From Acidimicrobiaceae bacterium (GTDB taxonomy: Bacteria; Actinomycetota; Acidimicrobiia; Acidimicrobiales; Ilumatobacteraceae): 64,000 nt of DNA. The stretch covers positions 123,972-187,971 of the forward strand of contig JADKGZ010000006.1 in the NCBI GenBank assembly GCA_016722025.1, in the 5' to 3' direction. The position numbers were made by a program, and so were the translations under genes. The notes under the pieces were generated by a model. It was not told the origin of the DNA. It was given only the letters and a program-made list of their open reading frames with translations, and made no database searches. Below are positions 25,704 to 36,135 of the stretch, in pieces. How positions within the stretch are numbered: position 1 is the first letter of the stretch; the number at the start of each line of letters is the position of its first letter.

Positions 25704-28358
25704 GTGTCATACGTCTACGCCTTCGATCACAAGCACCGCCGCCCTCCCATGGAGTACAAAGACCTCCTCGGTGGAAAGGGCGCAAACCTCGCCGAGATGA
25801 CCAGCGTGTTGAAGCTGCCGGTGCCGCCGGGCTTCACCATCTCCACCGAAGCATGCAACGCGTACATGAAGGGCGGTTGGCCGCACGGCCTCGACGCCGA
25901 GATCGCCACCCAGGTGTTCAAGCTGGAGAAGGCGATGGGGCGCAAGCTGGGCGATCCGTTCGACCCGTTGCTCGTCTCGGTGCGCTCGGGGGCCAAGTTC
26001 TCGATGCCCGGCATGATGGACACCGTCCTCAACCTGGGGCTCAACGACGAGAGCGTGAAGGGGCTCGCTCGTGTCACCAACGATGAGCGCTTCGCGTTCG
26101 ACAGCTATCGCCGCTTCATCGCCATGTACGGCCGCATCGTGCTGGGTGTCGACGGCGAGCTGTTCGACCAGCCGCTGGAGAAGGCCAAGCACGCTGCCGG
26201 CGTGAAGACCGATGCCGAGCTGTCGGCCAAGGCGCTCAAGGAGCTGTGCAAGCAGTACCAGGCGGTCGTCAAGAAGGCGACGAAGCAGCCGTTCCCGCAG
26301 AAGCCGCGCGAGCAGTTGCGCGGTGCCATCGAAGCGGTGTTCTCCAGCTGGAACGGTGCTCGGGCCATCGCCTACCGCGTCCGCGAGCGCATCAGCCACG
26401 AGCTGGGCACCGCGGTCAACGTGCAGACCATGGTGTTCGGCAACCGCGACGAGAACAGCGGCACGGGCGTGGGCTTCACCCGCAACGCGGCCACCGGCGA
26501 GAACAAGCCGTACGGCGACTTCCTCATCAACGCCCAGGGCGAAGACGTCGTGGCCGGCATTCGCAACACCGAAGACCTCGACCACATGAAGCTGCACTTC
26601 CCGGTCATCCACCGCGAGCTGCTCGACATCTTCGCTCGCCTCGAGCGCCACTACAAAGACATGTGCGATACCGAGTTCACCATCGAGCAGGGCAAGCTCT
26701 GGATGCTGCAGACCCGCGTGGGCAAGCGCACCGGTGCAGCCGCACTGAAGATGGCCGTCGACATGGCCAAGCCGCAGGGCAAGGCCGGCGCCAAGTGGAG
26801 CATCACCAAGCAGGAAGCCATCATGCGCGTCGGTGCCGAGCACCTCGATCAGGTGCTGCACCCGCAGTTCGCCAACAAGGTCAAGGCGCTGGCCAAGGGC
26901 CTCGCTGCCTCGCCGGGCGCCGCCGTCGGTCAGGTCTACTTCACCGCCGACTCCGCAGTCGCGGCAGCCGAGCGGGGCGAGAAGGTCATCCTGGTCCGCA
27001 ACGAGACCAGCCCCGAAGACGTGCACGGCATGATGATCAGCCAGGGCATCCTCACCGCTCGTGGCGGGCTCGTCAGCCATGCCGCAGTGGTGGCCCGCGG
27101 GTGGGGTACGCCGGCCATCGTCGGCGCCGAGGCGGTGAAGATCGACGGGCAGTCGTTCCACGTCGGTGCGGTCGTGGTGAAGGAAGGCGACACCATCAGC
27201 ATCGACGGCACCACCGGCGAAGTGATGCTCGGCGCGATGACCCTGGCCGCGGCCGAGCCGCCGGCCGAGTTCCACACCATCCTCAAGTGGGCCGATGCGG
27301 TACGCAAGGGCAAGCTGGGCGTGCGGGCCAACGCCGACACCGGCGAAGACGCAGCCAACGCCCGTGCGCTGGGTGCCGAAGGCATCGGGCTGTGCCGCAC
27401 CGAGCACATGTTCCTTGCCCCCGACCGCCTGCCGGTCGTGCGCGAGATGATCCTGGCCGACACCCCGGCCGACGAAGACAAGGCGCTCGCCGAGCTGGGC
27501 CGTGTGCAGCAGATCGACTTCGAGGAGATCCTGCTGGCCATGGACGGCCTGCCGGTCACCGTGCGCCTGCTCGACCCGCCGTTGCACGAGTTCCTGCCGT
27601 CGGCCGAGGAGCTGCGCATCAAGAGGGCCACGAAGGGCCTCAGCAAGAGCGAGACCGCCGAGCTGAAGGCTGCTGAGGAGTGGGCCGAGCACAACCCGAT
27701 GATCGGTACCCGCGGTGTGCGGCTGGGCGTGGTCAAGCCCGGTCTCTACGCCATGCAGGTGCGGGCGCTGATGGCCGCCGCGGCCGCGCTGCGCAAGAAG
27801 GGCAAGAACCCGATCGTGGAAGTGATGATCCCGCTCACCGTCACTCGCGAGGAGCTGCAACTCGCTCGTGGTTGGGTGCAGACCGAGATCGACCGTGCCG
27901 TCAAGGGTTTGAAGAACAAGCCACACGTCACCATCGGCACGATGATCGAGACCCCGCGAGCGGCCATTCGCGCCGACGAGATCGCGGAAGAGGCCGACTT
28001 CTTCAGCTTCGGCACCAACGACCTCACGCAGATGACGTTCGGCTTCAGCCGCGACGACGTGGAGAGCAAGATGATGCCCGCCTACCTCGAGCAGGGGCTG
28101 CTCAAGCGCAACCCGTTCGAGACCATCGACGTCGGCGGCGTCGGCGAGCTGGTCAAGCTCGGTGCCAGCCGCGGCCGTTCGGTGAAGAAGGGCCTCAAGC
28201 TCGGCGTGTGCGGCGAGCACGGTGGCGACCCGGAAAGCATCGCCTTGTTCTACGAGGCCGGCCTCGACTACGTCAGCTGCAGCCCGTTCCGGGTGCCCAT
28301 CGCCCGCCTTGCCGCGGCACAGGCCGTCATCGGCGGCTCGCAGACCGAGACGAAGTAA
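25704..28358 (+). CDS. ppdK: Pyruvate, phosphate dikinase
   Basis: 884 residues, full length. Domains in order: nucleotide-binding (LLGGKGANLAEMTSV start, VSVRSGAKFSMPGMMDT), the swivelling phosphohistidine domain with the catalytic His in RGGLVSHAAVVARGWG, and the C-terminal PEP/pyruvate barrel with GLCRTEHMF, EVMIPLTVTREEL and GVCGEHGGDPESIALF containing the catalytic cysteine. It interconverts pyruvate, ATP and Pi with PEP, AMP and PPi. Position two of the His loop is Leu-Val rather than Met-Thr, a small deviation. Confidence 0.97.
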   Translation: MSYVYAFDHKHRRPPMEYKDLLGGKGANLAEMTSVLKLPVPPGFTISTEACNAYMKGGWPHGLDAEIATQVFKLEKAMGRKLGDPFDPLLVSVRSGAKFSMPGMMDTVLNLGLNDESVKGLARVTNDERFAFDSYRRFIAMYGRIVLGVDGELFDQPLEKAKHAAGVKTDAELSAKALKELCKQYQAVVKKATKQPFPQKPREQLRGAIEAVFSSWNGARAIAYRVRERISHELGTAVNVQTMVFGNRDENSGTGVGFTRNAATGENKPYGDFLINAQGEDVVAGIRNTEDLDHMKLHFPVIHRELLDIFARLERHYKDMCDTEFTIEQGKLWMLQTRVGKRTGAAALKMAVDMAKPQGKAGAKWSITKQEAIMRVGAEHLDQVLHPQFANKVKALAKGLAASPGAAVGQVYFTADSAVAAAERGEKVILVRNETSPEDVHGMMISQGILTARGGLVSHAAVVARGWGTPAIVGAEAVKIDGQSFHVGAVVVKEGDTISIDGTTGEVMLGAMTLAAAEPPAEFHTILKWADAVRKGKLGVRANADTGEDAANARALGAEGIGLCRTEHMFLAPDRLPVVREMILADTPADEDKALAELGRVQQIDFEEILLAMDGLPVTVRLLDPPLHEFLPSAEELRIKRATKGLSKSETAELKAAEEWAEHNPMIGTRGVRLGVVKPGLYAMQVRALMAAAAALRKKGKNPIVEVMIPLTVTREELQLARGWVQTEIDRAVKGLKNKPHVTIGTMIETPRAAIRADEIAEEADFFSFGTNDLTQMTFGFSRDDVESKMMPAYLEQGLLKRNPFETIDVGGVGELVKLGASRGRSVKKGLKLGVCGEHGGDPESIALFYEAGLDYVSCSPFRVPIARLAAAQAVIGGSQTETK

Positions 28359-28427
28359 CGGGTTCGGCCTTCGGGCCGGCCCTTCAGCACCTGCCGGCCT
28401 CGGCCGGCCGAGAGATCGGAGCACACC

Positions 28428-29159
28428 GTGCAGGTTCAGACACGGCAAGGTCCCGCCTATGGCGTCGCGCGGCTCACGCTCGCGCCCAACGAACCTGTCA
28501 AGGTCGAAGCAGGGGCGATGATGGCGATGTCGGCGGGGGTCACCCTCCAGTCGAAGGCCGAGGGCGGCATCATGAAGTCGCTCAAGCGCGCGGCGCTCGG
28601 CGGCGAGAGCTTCTTCGTCAGCACGTACACCGCGCCGCCGTCGGGCGGTTTCGTCGATGTGGCGGCGCGGCTGCCGGGCGACATCACCACCTACGACGTG
28701 GTGCCCGGCCGAGCGCTGTTCATCCAGAAGGGCTCGTGGCTGGCCAACGACGTCACCGTCAACATCGACGCGCAGTGGGGTGGCTTCAAGAACCTGTTCG
28801 GCAGCGAGGGTGGCTTCATCGTGCGCGCCGAGGGCCAAGGGGGCGTGGTGTTCGCCTGCTACGGGGCGCTCGAGGTCTGGAACCTCGCCGAGGGCCAGAG
28901 CATCACCGTCGACACCGGGCACATGGTTGCGTACGAGGACACCATCACGATGGGCATGCGCAAGGCCAGCGGTGGCGGCCTGGTGCAGAGCTTCAAGAGC
29001 GGTGAGGGCTTCGTGTTCGACTTCACCGGGCCCGGCCGAGTGTGGACCCAGACGCGCAACCCCAACGAGCTGCTCGGCTGGATCAGCGCTGCCATCGGCA
29101 CCAGCAACTCCGGTGCCGGCCCCGGCGGTATCGCCGGTGGCATCTTCGGTCGGGACTGA
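28428..29159 (+). CDS. AIM24/TIGR00266 family protein
   Basis: 243 residues from GTG 28428. A double-stranded beta-helix protein: VEAGAMMAMSAGVTLQSKAE, SFFVSTYTA and the glycine-rich C-terminus are typical of TIGR00266 proteins. Bacterial members are of uncertain function, often near membrane proteins; the mitochondrial relative Aim24 affects membrane organisation. The 69-base gap after ppdK contains GC-rich inverted repeats but no T-run. It is followed 4 bases later by terC. Confidence 0.82.
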   Translation: MQVQTRQGPAYGVARLTLAPNEPVKVEAGAMMAMSAGVTLQSKAEGGIMKSLKRAALGGESFFVSTYTAPPSGGFVDVAARLPGDITTYDVVPGRALFIQKGSWLANDVTVNIDAQWGGFKNLFGSEGGFIVRAEGQGGVVFACYGALEVWNLAEGQSITVDTGHMVAYEDTITMGMRKASGGGLVQSFKSGEGFVFDFTGPGRVWTQTRNPNELLGWISAAIGTSNSGAGPGGIAGGIFGRD

Positions 29160-29163
29160 CCGC

Positions 29164-30165
29164 ATGCTGCTCGCAGAAGCCGACGTCTCCTCCAAGTTCG
29201 TGAGCCTCGATGTGGCCGCCGGCTGGTGGATCGCGCTGCTGGTGATCATCGGGGCGTTGCTGTTGGTCGATCTCCTCGTCGTGCACAAGGAGAGCCACGA
29301 GATCGATACTCGCGAGGCGGCCATCGAGTCGGCGGTGTGGATCTCCATCGGGCTGTGCTTCGGGCTGGTGGTGTGGTGGGGTTTCGGTGGCGGCGCCGCC
29401 GGCGAGTACTACTCCGGGTACCTCATCGAGAAGAGCCTCAGCGTCGACAACGTGTTCGTGTGGGCGCTCATCCTCAGCTACTTCAACGTGCCGCCCCGCT
29501 ACCAGCATCGAGTGCTGTTCTGGGGCATCTTCGGTGCGCTGTTGATGCGGGCGATCTTCATCTTCGCCGGCATCGCGCTCATCGAACGGTTCAACTGGGT
29601 GCTCTACGTGTTCGGCGCCTTCCTGCTGTTCACGGCGGCGAAGCTGGTGTTCTCCGACAACGATCACGTCGACCCGTCGAAGAGCAGGTTCTTGAAGCTG
29701 GTGCACAAGGTGGTGCCGCTCACCGACGAGCTCGACGGCCAGCGGCTGTTCACCCGTGTGAACGGCAGGCGGCTGGCGACGCCGCTCTTCGCCGTGCTGC
29801 TGCTCATCGAGGTCACTGACGTGCTGTTCGCCGTCGACTCGGTGCCGGCCGTGCTGGCGGTGAGCCACGAGCAGTTCATCGTGTTCGCGTCCAATGCGTT
29901 CGCGATCCTCGGCTTGCGGGCCCTGTACTTCCTGCTCGCCGACATGCACGCTCGGTTCAGCTACCTGCAGCAGGGTCTCGCGATCATCCTCGCGTTCGTC
30001 GGCATCAAGATGATCATCCACGACTGGTACCACATCCCGACGTGGCTGTCGTTGCTCGTCATCGCCCTCGTACTGGTCGCATCGGTCGGCTTCTCGCTGC
30101 GATCCACTGCCGGCGCCGACACCATCTCGATCAGCGAACCGCTGCCGCCACCCGACGAGCGGTAG
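29164..30165 (+). CDS. TerC family integral membrane protein
   Basis: 333 residues with about eight transmembrane helices. Family motifs are intact: EKSLSVDNVFVWALI, and LLLIEVTDVLFAVDSVPAVLAVS with the acidic residues thought to bind metal. TerC/Alx proteins export manganese or other cations and support exoenzyme or stress metal handling. Probably cotranscribed with the TIGR00266 gene. Confidence 0.93.
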   Translation: MLLAEADVSSKFVSLDVAAGWWIALLVIIGALLLVDLLVVHKESHEIDTREAAIESAVWISIGLCFGLVVWWGFGGGAAGEYYSGYLIEKSLSVDNVFVWALILSYFNVPPRYQHRVLFWGIFGALLMRAIFIFAGIALIERFNWVLYVFGAFLLFTAAKLVFSDNDHVDPSKSRFLKLVHKVVPLTDELDGQRLFTRVNGRRLATPLFAVLLLIEVTDVLFAVDSVPAVLAVSHEQFIVFASNAFAILGLRALYFLLADMHARFSYLQQGLAIILAFVGIKMIIHDWYHIPTWLSLLVIALVLVASVGFSLRSTAGADTISISEPLPPPDER

Positions 30166-30194
30166 CGCCGTCCCGTCATCTCGCAGCGCGCCGG

Positions 30195-30200
30195 TAGGGT
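30195..30200 (+). promoter_or_regulatory. -10 element TAGGGT for dnaG-rpoD
   Basis: It ends 7 bases before the ATG of dnaG at 30208. Confidence 0.5.
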
Positions 30201-30207
30201 GCTGCGA

Positions 30208-31952
30208 ATGGCGATCGTCGAGGAGGATCTGGAGCGGTTGCGGGCGTCGCTCGTTCTCTCCGACGTGGTGCAGCAGCACCTCGCGCTGCGCCGTGTGGGC
30301 CGCAACTGGGTCGGCCTGTGCCCGTTCCACGCCGAGCGATCTGGTTCGTTCAACGTGCGCGACGAGACGGGTCGGTATCGGTGCTTCGGTTGTGGCGCGG
30401 CGGGCGATGTGTTCAAGTTCGTGCAGGAGATCGAGCACGTCGACTTCGTCACCGCGGTCGAGTCACTGGCCTCGAAGGCGGGCATTCAGCTCACGTACAC
30501 CACGGGCGAGTCGGGCGACCGCACGCGCCAGAAGCGCCGGCAGCTGGTCGACGCGATGGCCAAAGCGGTCGAGTGGTACCACGACCGGCTGCTCAACGGC
30601 CCCGATGCGCGTGCGGCGCGCGACTACCTGCGCAAGCGCGGGCTGGCCGGCGACACGGCGCGCACGTTCAAGATCGGCTGGGCACCCGACGAGTGGGATG
30701 CGCTGTGCCGCGACCTGGGCGTGCCGGCCGACGTGTTGCGCGAGACCGGCCTCGGCTTCACCAACAAGGCGGGGCGCATGCAGGACTCGTTCCGCGGCCG
30801 TGTGCTGTTCCCCATCCTCACCGAGAACGGCGACCCGGTGGCCTTCGGCGGGCGCATCCTGCCCGGCAGCACCGACCCGGCCAAGTACAAGAACTCGTCG
30901 GAGACCGCCATCTACGCGAAGTCGAAGACGCTCTACGGCCTCAACTGGGCGAAGGGCGACATCGTGGCCGCCGATCAGGTGATCGTGTGCGAGGGCTACA
31001 CCGACGTGATCGGCTTCCACCGCGCCGGGGTGAAGCGGGCGGTCGCCACCTGCGGCACGGCGCTCACCGAGGATCACGTGCGCCTGCTGAAGCGCTACGC
31101 ATCCAACGTGGTGCTGGCGTTCGATGCCGATGCCGCCGGTCAGGGTGCTGCGCAGCGCTTCTACGAGTGGGAGGAGCGCTACCAGGTGCGAGTGAGCGTG
31201 GCGCGCTTTCCCGATGGCAAGGACCCTGGCGAGCTCAGCGTCAGCGACCCCGAGGGTTTGCGCCACGCGGTCGATCAGGCGCTGCCCTTCCTCGGGTTCC
31301 GCGTGAACCGGGTGCTCAACAGCCGCAAGCTGCGCTCGCCGGAGGACAGGGCACTGGTGGCCGGCGAGGCCATGGCAGTCGTCAACGAGCACCAGAACCC
31401 GGAGGTGCGCAAGCTGTATGCGGGCCAGGTGGCCACACACGTGGGCATTCCGCCGGCCGACCTGGTGGCACTTGCCGCGCGACGGGTGAAAGCGCCCACG
31501 GTGCACATCGTGCCGGTGTGGAGAATCGGCGTGGCGGAGAACGCCGAGTTTGTGTGCATCGTAATGCTGCTGTAGCGATGGGACGACATCGCCCCGTGGC
31601 TGATGGAGGAGCTATTCGCCGAAGAGGTTGCTCGTCGCGCGTTCCTTGCGGTGGCCGAGTCGGGCGGCGCCATCGAGCCGGCGCTCGACCGCGCCGACCC
31701 CGAGGCACGCGAGTTCCTCGAGCGGGCGGCGGTGGCCGACGTCGATGCCGATCCGGTGCTGGAGGCCCGCAACCTCATCGCTGCTGCCACCCGGCGGCGG
31801 CTGGCACAGATGGTGGTCGACATCGCTCCGGATCAGTTGCCGGCCATTCGTGGCGCTCGGCTGCAACTCGACGAGATGGAGGATCCCGAGCGGGCCGATG
31901 TCGCGGCAGAGGCGTTGCTAGGGTGGCTTCACGGGGCGAGTGAAGGGGCCGA

Positions 31953-31956
<4 letters not shown>
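30208..31956 (+). CDS. dnaG: DNA primase, interrupted by an in-frame TAG
   Basis: Reads as DnaG for 455 residues: zinc finger CPFH...CFGCG, RNA-polymerase domain, TOPRIM motifs (VCEGYTDVIG, then FDADAAG). A TAG at 31573-31575 then stops it. The same frame continues directly with RWDDIAPWLMEELFAEE and a 120-residue DnaB-binding-like helical domain to TGA 31956, so the frame is correct and only the codon is wrong (CAG would give the expected Gln). Codons just before it (TTT, GTA) are rare here. dnaG is essential, so a base-call error or suppression is likelier than true loss. Overlaps rpoD by GTGA. Confidence 0.88.
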
Positions 31957-33233
<1,277 letters not shown>

Positions 33234-33247
33234 CAGGAAGCGTTTGC

Positions 33248-33253
33248 TATCCT
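33248..33253 (+). promoter_or_regulatory. -10 element TATCCT for tRNA-Asn
   Basis: It lies 11 bases before the mature 5' end of the tRNA. Confidence 0.45.
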
Positions 33254-33264
33254 CAACTCGCCTT

Positions 33265-33340
33265 TCCGAGATAGCTCAGCTGGCAGAGCGGCTGACTGTT
33301 AATCAGCATGTCGCAGGTTCGAGCCCTGCTCTCGGAGCCA
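33265..33340 (+). tRNA. tRNA-Asn (anticodon GTT)
   Basis: Acceptor TCCGAGA pairs with TCTCGGA, and the anticodon stem GCTGA/TCAGC encloses CTGTTAA. The 3' CCA is encoded. Confidence 0.97.
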
Positions 33341-33343
33341 ATG

Positions 33344-33379
33344 CACACGGCCCGCCTCGTGCGGGCCGTGTGCCGTTTT
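33344..33379 (+). terminator. Rho-independent terminator after tRNA-Asn
   Basis: Perfect 12-bp stem CACACGGCCCGC/GCGGGCCGTGTG with a 5-base loop, then CCGTTTT. Confidence 0.88.
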
Positions 33380-33390
33380 GGCCCCCACAA

Positions 33391-33495
33391 CCATCCGAGT
33401 GCCACTTGCCCATCCGAGTGCCACGTGACCATCCGAGTGCTGTGTGACCATCCGAGTACCACCTGACACCCCGGTGGACCGCTGACACTCGGATG
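33391..33495. repeat. Four tandem 19-bp repeats plus an inverted copy
   Basis: Units at 33391, 33410, 33429 and 33448 share CCATCCGAGTGCCACNTGA with a few changes; a degenerate fifth unit spans 33467-33485. CACTCGGATG at 33486-33495 is the exact reverse complement of the unit core, so long hairpins are possible. There is no open reading frame. The array lies between two tRNA genes, just upstream of the integration site. Confidence 0.9.
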
Positions 33496-33556
33496 CCCCA
33501 GTGGGTCGGCGTGAAGCGTCGGTGCGCTGGCCCGACTCGCTACGGTGTGACGGTTC

Positions 33557-33629
33557 GGGGCGGTAGCTCAGTGGTTAGAGCACGGGACTCATAATCCCTC
33601 GGTCGTGGGTTCGATACCCACCCGCCCCA
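33557..33629 (+). tRNA. tRNA with CAT anticodon (elongator Met, or Ile2)
   Basis: Acceptor GGGGCGG pairs with CCGCCCC, and the anticodon loop CTCATAA gives CAT. No CCA is encoded (ACTACC follows). It could be elongator tRNA-Met or the lysidine-modified tRNA-Ile2. The 3' 42 bases are duplicated at 42067, marking it as the target of the integrated element. TACGGT at 33541-33546 is a likely -10 element. Confidence 0.93.
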
Positions 33630-33630
33630 C
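33588..33630 (+). repeat. Left attachment repeat (inside intact tRNA)
   Basis: 43 bases identical to 42067-42109. The intact tRNA is rebuilt on this side, which also carries the integrase. Confidence 0.9.
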
Positions 33631-33690
33631 TACCAGCATGTTTGTAAGTGCAGGTGGAACTACAACGCACACTGAGCGCATAACAGCACT

Positions 33691-34621
33691 ATGGTGGATG
33701 ACATGGATGACGCCCTGATCGCATCGTGGTCGCGCTCGAAACGTGCCGAAGGTCGCTCAGAGGCGACCATCGGGCCTACAGAACGACACGCGCAGGCTGG
33801 CCGAGCACTTGGGCACTCGCGAACGCGACTTGAGTACGGCGAAGCGCGGCGATCTCGAAGCCTGCTTAGCCGACGGCCGAGACGCAGGGCTCGCACCCGC
33901 GACGCTGGCACGCCGCTTTCGTTCCTGGCAGCAGTTCTACCGCTGGGCCGAGGAAGAGGAAGAAGTCGACGCCAACCCGATGGCGAAGATGAAGCCGCCG
34001 AAGGTCGTGGCTCCGCCTGTGCCCGTGATCACCGCCGAGACGCTCACGAAGCTGCTGGGCGAGTGCGCCAGGCCGAAGAAGCGCGTCGGCAGGCCGGCGC
34101 CCGCCAACCCCGACCGGGCGACGTTCGAGAACAAGCGTGACACGGCGCTCGTGATGATGCTCTCGACCACGGGTGTGCGCGCCGGCGAGATCATGGGCCT
34201 GTCCGTCGCCGATGTCGACCTGAACGCAGCCACGTTCACGGTGATGGGCAAGGGCGGGCGCGCCCGCGTGGTCGCGCTGATGCCGAAGCCCGCCGAGGCG
34301 CTCGATCGTTACATGCGGGTGCGGCGCAAGCACGCCGCCGCGACCCTGCCTGCCCTCTGGCTGGGGGAGCGCGGGCAGCTCACCGGCTCCGGTCTACGCC
34401 AGTTGCTCGACCGTCGTTGTGATGACGCCGGTATCGAGCACATCAACCCGCACCGCTTCCGCCACACCTTCGCCCACGAGGCCAAAAGCCGCGGCATGAG
34501 CGACGGCGACCTCATGGTCATCGCAGGCTGGCAGTCGCCCCAAATGCTCCACCGCTACGGCGCAAGCGCAGCCGCCCACCGAGCCCGCGACTCGCACCGC
34601 CGTCTCTTCGGGAAGGCCTGA
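33691..34621 (+). CDS. Tyrosine-type site-specific integrase (one frameshift)
   Basis: About 309 residues after correcting one base. The frame from ATG 33691 gives the SAM-like N-terminus (MDDALIASWSRSKRAEGRSE); one extra G near 33768-33770 shifts it into the frame that continues DTRRLAEHLGTRERDL. The catalytic domain is complete: Arg in TTGVRAGEIMGL, HRFRHTF with His and Arg, then GWQSPQMLHRYG with the nucleophilic tyrosine. It would catalyse integration at and excision from the neighbouring tRNA gene. Confidence 0.88.
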
Positions 34622-34627
34622 CGCACA

Positions 34628-35338
34628 ATGGCCGGTAGGCGATGGAAGCCAGGGAATCCGCACGTGGAGTTTAGATGCCGCTACTGCTCGGGCCTGCTTG
34701 GCGTGGGTATGGTGATTCAAGGTGGCGTGGCGACATCGTCGACTGCCAACTACGGCGACGGCAATCGGCACCGGCGGGGGTGGGTATGTCCGCCCGCAGA
34801 ATTCGAGGTGTATAACCAGGCCACCGTGTTTGCGTGCCTCAAGCACAACACGGTCGTGGGCGGCATCATCGACGCGGAAACCGGAAGTAGCACACACAGG
34901 TACCGGATTACGTGGGAAGACGTTCTGCCAGCGATCGCGGCCTTCGATGAAGGCCGTGTTGGGGTCGTGAGACTCGGGCCGGACGTAGCCGAGGGCGTCA
35001 CAATCACGGGCACGCACAACGACGTACGAGCATCTCTGGGGATCACACGCCATCGCGAGCCAGACCATCCCAGAAAGCTTGGCTCCCTCTCCTTTTCGCC
35101 GACCAAGACGAGCAGCGCCGTAGCGACTCGGACCATCCCCAACACGAAGACGATGCAGCGCTATAGTTCGGGTCCGCTTGGCCGCAGTGAGGCGGCACCC
35201 GACGTTCAGCAATTGGCTCTTACGCTCGGCCGGGATTCAGGCATCCGGAACTTCCCTATGGAGGTTCCGCGTGCCGAAACAACAACGGCAGCTCATCGGT
35301 TCCATTGGCGGCCACGAATCGTGGTCACGGACAGTTGA
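34628..35338 (+). CDS. Hypothetical protein with Cys pairs
   Basis: 236 residues, beginning 7 bases after the integrase stop. The N-terminus has CRYCSG and later CPPAEF and ACLKH, so a metal-binding knuckle is possible. I do not recognise it. The C-terminal 23 residues overlap the better supported gene at 35271 in another frame, so the true end may be earlier or the frame may be shifted. Codon use is less GC-biased than in the core genes. Confidence 0.4.
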   Translation: MAGRRWKPGNPHVEFRCRYCSGLLGVGMVIQGGVATSSTANYGDGNRHRRGWVCPPAEFEVYNQATVFACLKHNTVVGGIIDAETGSSTHRYRITWEDVLPAIAAFDEGRVGVVRLGPDVAEGVTITGTHNDVRASLGITRHREPDHPRKLGSLSFSPTKTSSAVATRTIPNTKTMQRYSSGPLGRSEAAPDVQQLALTLGRDSGIRNFPMEVPRAETTTAAHRFHWRPRIVVTDS

Positions 35339-35516
35339 CCGCACCGCCCGCACTGCCCTCGGTCGTCGAGCCTTTCTTGAGCGTTTCGAGAGGCAGGTCG
35401 ACCCTGACGGCACTCTGACGCCGGGAGAGCGTGCTAAGCGAGCTGAGAACGCCCGCAGGGCCTACTTCCAGCGGCTCGCACTGAAGTCGGCGCAAGTCCG
35501 TCAGGGGTCGAGGTGA
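35271..35516 (+). CDS. Small basic helical protein of actinobacterial islands
   Basis: 81 residues from GTG 35271, with a GGAGG ribosome binding site (35260-35264) 6 bases upstream. The sequence is helical and highly basic, with GGHESWSRTVDRTARTALGR and DGTLTPGERAKRAENARRAY. Short proteins of this pattern are frequent in actinobacterial integrative elements. The function is unknown; nucleic-acid binding is a guess from the charge. Confidence 0.65.
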   Translation: MPKQQRQLIGSIGGHESWSRTVDRTARTALGRRAFLERFERQVDPDGTLTPGERAKRAENARRAYFQRLALKSAQVRQGSR

Positions 35517-35522
35517 TGCAGC

Positions 35523-35657
35523 GTGACGGCCCACACGGTGAACGCCGCCCCGATGCAGGACGGCGCACTCATGATCGCTGACAGGCGGATCTCTGCCGAC
35601 GATACCACTGCGCGCCGGTTGTTGCATCTGCACCAACATGCGGACGTTGCACGATGA
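35523..35657 (+). CDS. Possible 44-residue peptide
   Basis: GTG 35523 to TGA 35657, overlapping the next ATG by ATGA and starting 6 bases after the previous stop. Tight packing is the only support; no family recognised. Confidence 0.25.
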   Translation: MTAHTVNAAPMQDGALMIADRRISADDTTARRLLHLHQHADVAR

Positions 35658-35710
35658 CGAGCACGCCAACGGACCTGGCGTTGCCCGGTCACGAGCTGGC
35701 GGTGCAGCGA

Positions 35711-36135
35711 TGAGGCCGTGCTGGCGTTGCGATGCGCCCGCAGTTCGTTCGATCGGCACCGCTACTACTGCGGCCCCCCCCTGGCCGAGCTGCTGCGCGG
35801 CTTCGATCCGTCGATCTGGGCAGCGAACGGCGTTGGGTTGCCGTGTGGCTCGCCTCCGCCCCGAGTACGGCCCGCTGGTGGAGGATCTGCGTTGCGTCGC
35901 TTGTGGGGCAGGCTGGGCCGGTCTCGTGGGCGATCCGTGCGAGTGGTGCAGGCGTCATCGTGAGGTGCTGATCGACCACGAGCACGACCTCGTGCTGAAG
36001 GTTCCCGAGGCGGCCGATGAACGGACGCTCACCGCGTGGGGAGAGCGGCTGCGCCGAGCCGTCGACGCTGGCATCATTGAGCGTCGCGAGGCCGAGCGTG
36101 CATGGCGAAGGGCGGTGCGCCATGTTGCCGCCTGA
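35711..36135 (+). pseudogene. Zinc-ribbon-like protein of the island, probably frameshifted
   Basis: The C-terminal half (from about 35850) is coherent: LVEDLRCVACGAGWAGLVGD and CEWCRRHREV give two CxxC pairs, followed by an Arg-rich helix. The N-terminal half reads MRPCWRCDAPAV in this frame, but HRYYCGPPLAELLRGFDPSI in another frame looks more protein-like, and a run of seven C lies between them. Two compensating indels are likely. It ends 14 bases into the RepA-like gene. Confidence 0.45.

Noticed and set aside
25707..29348. A 1213-residue open frame on the minus strand
   Set aside because: It is antisense to ppdK and the TIGR00266 gene, has low-complexity His/Arg/Glu-rich sequence and no domain. 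Long antisense frames are expected in this GC-rich codon pattern.
33391..33495. CRISPR array
   Set aside because: The repeat units are directly adjacent with no spacers, and no cas genes are present.
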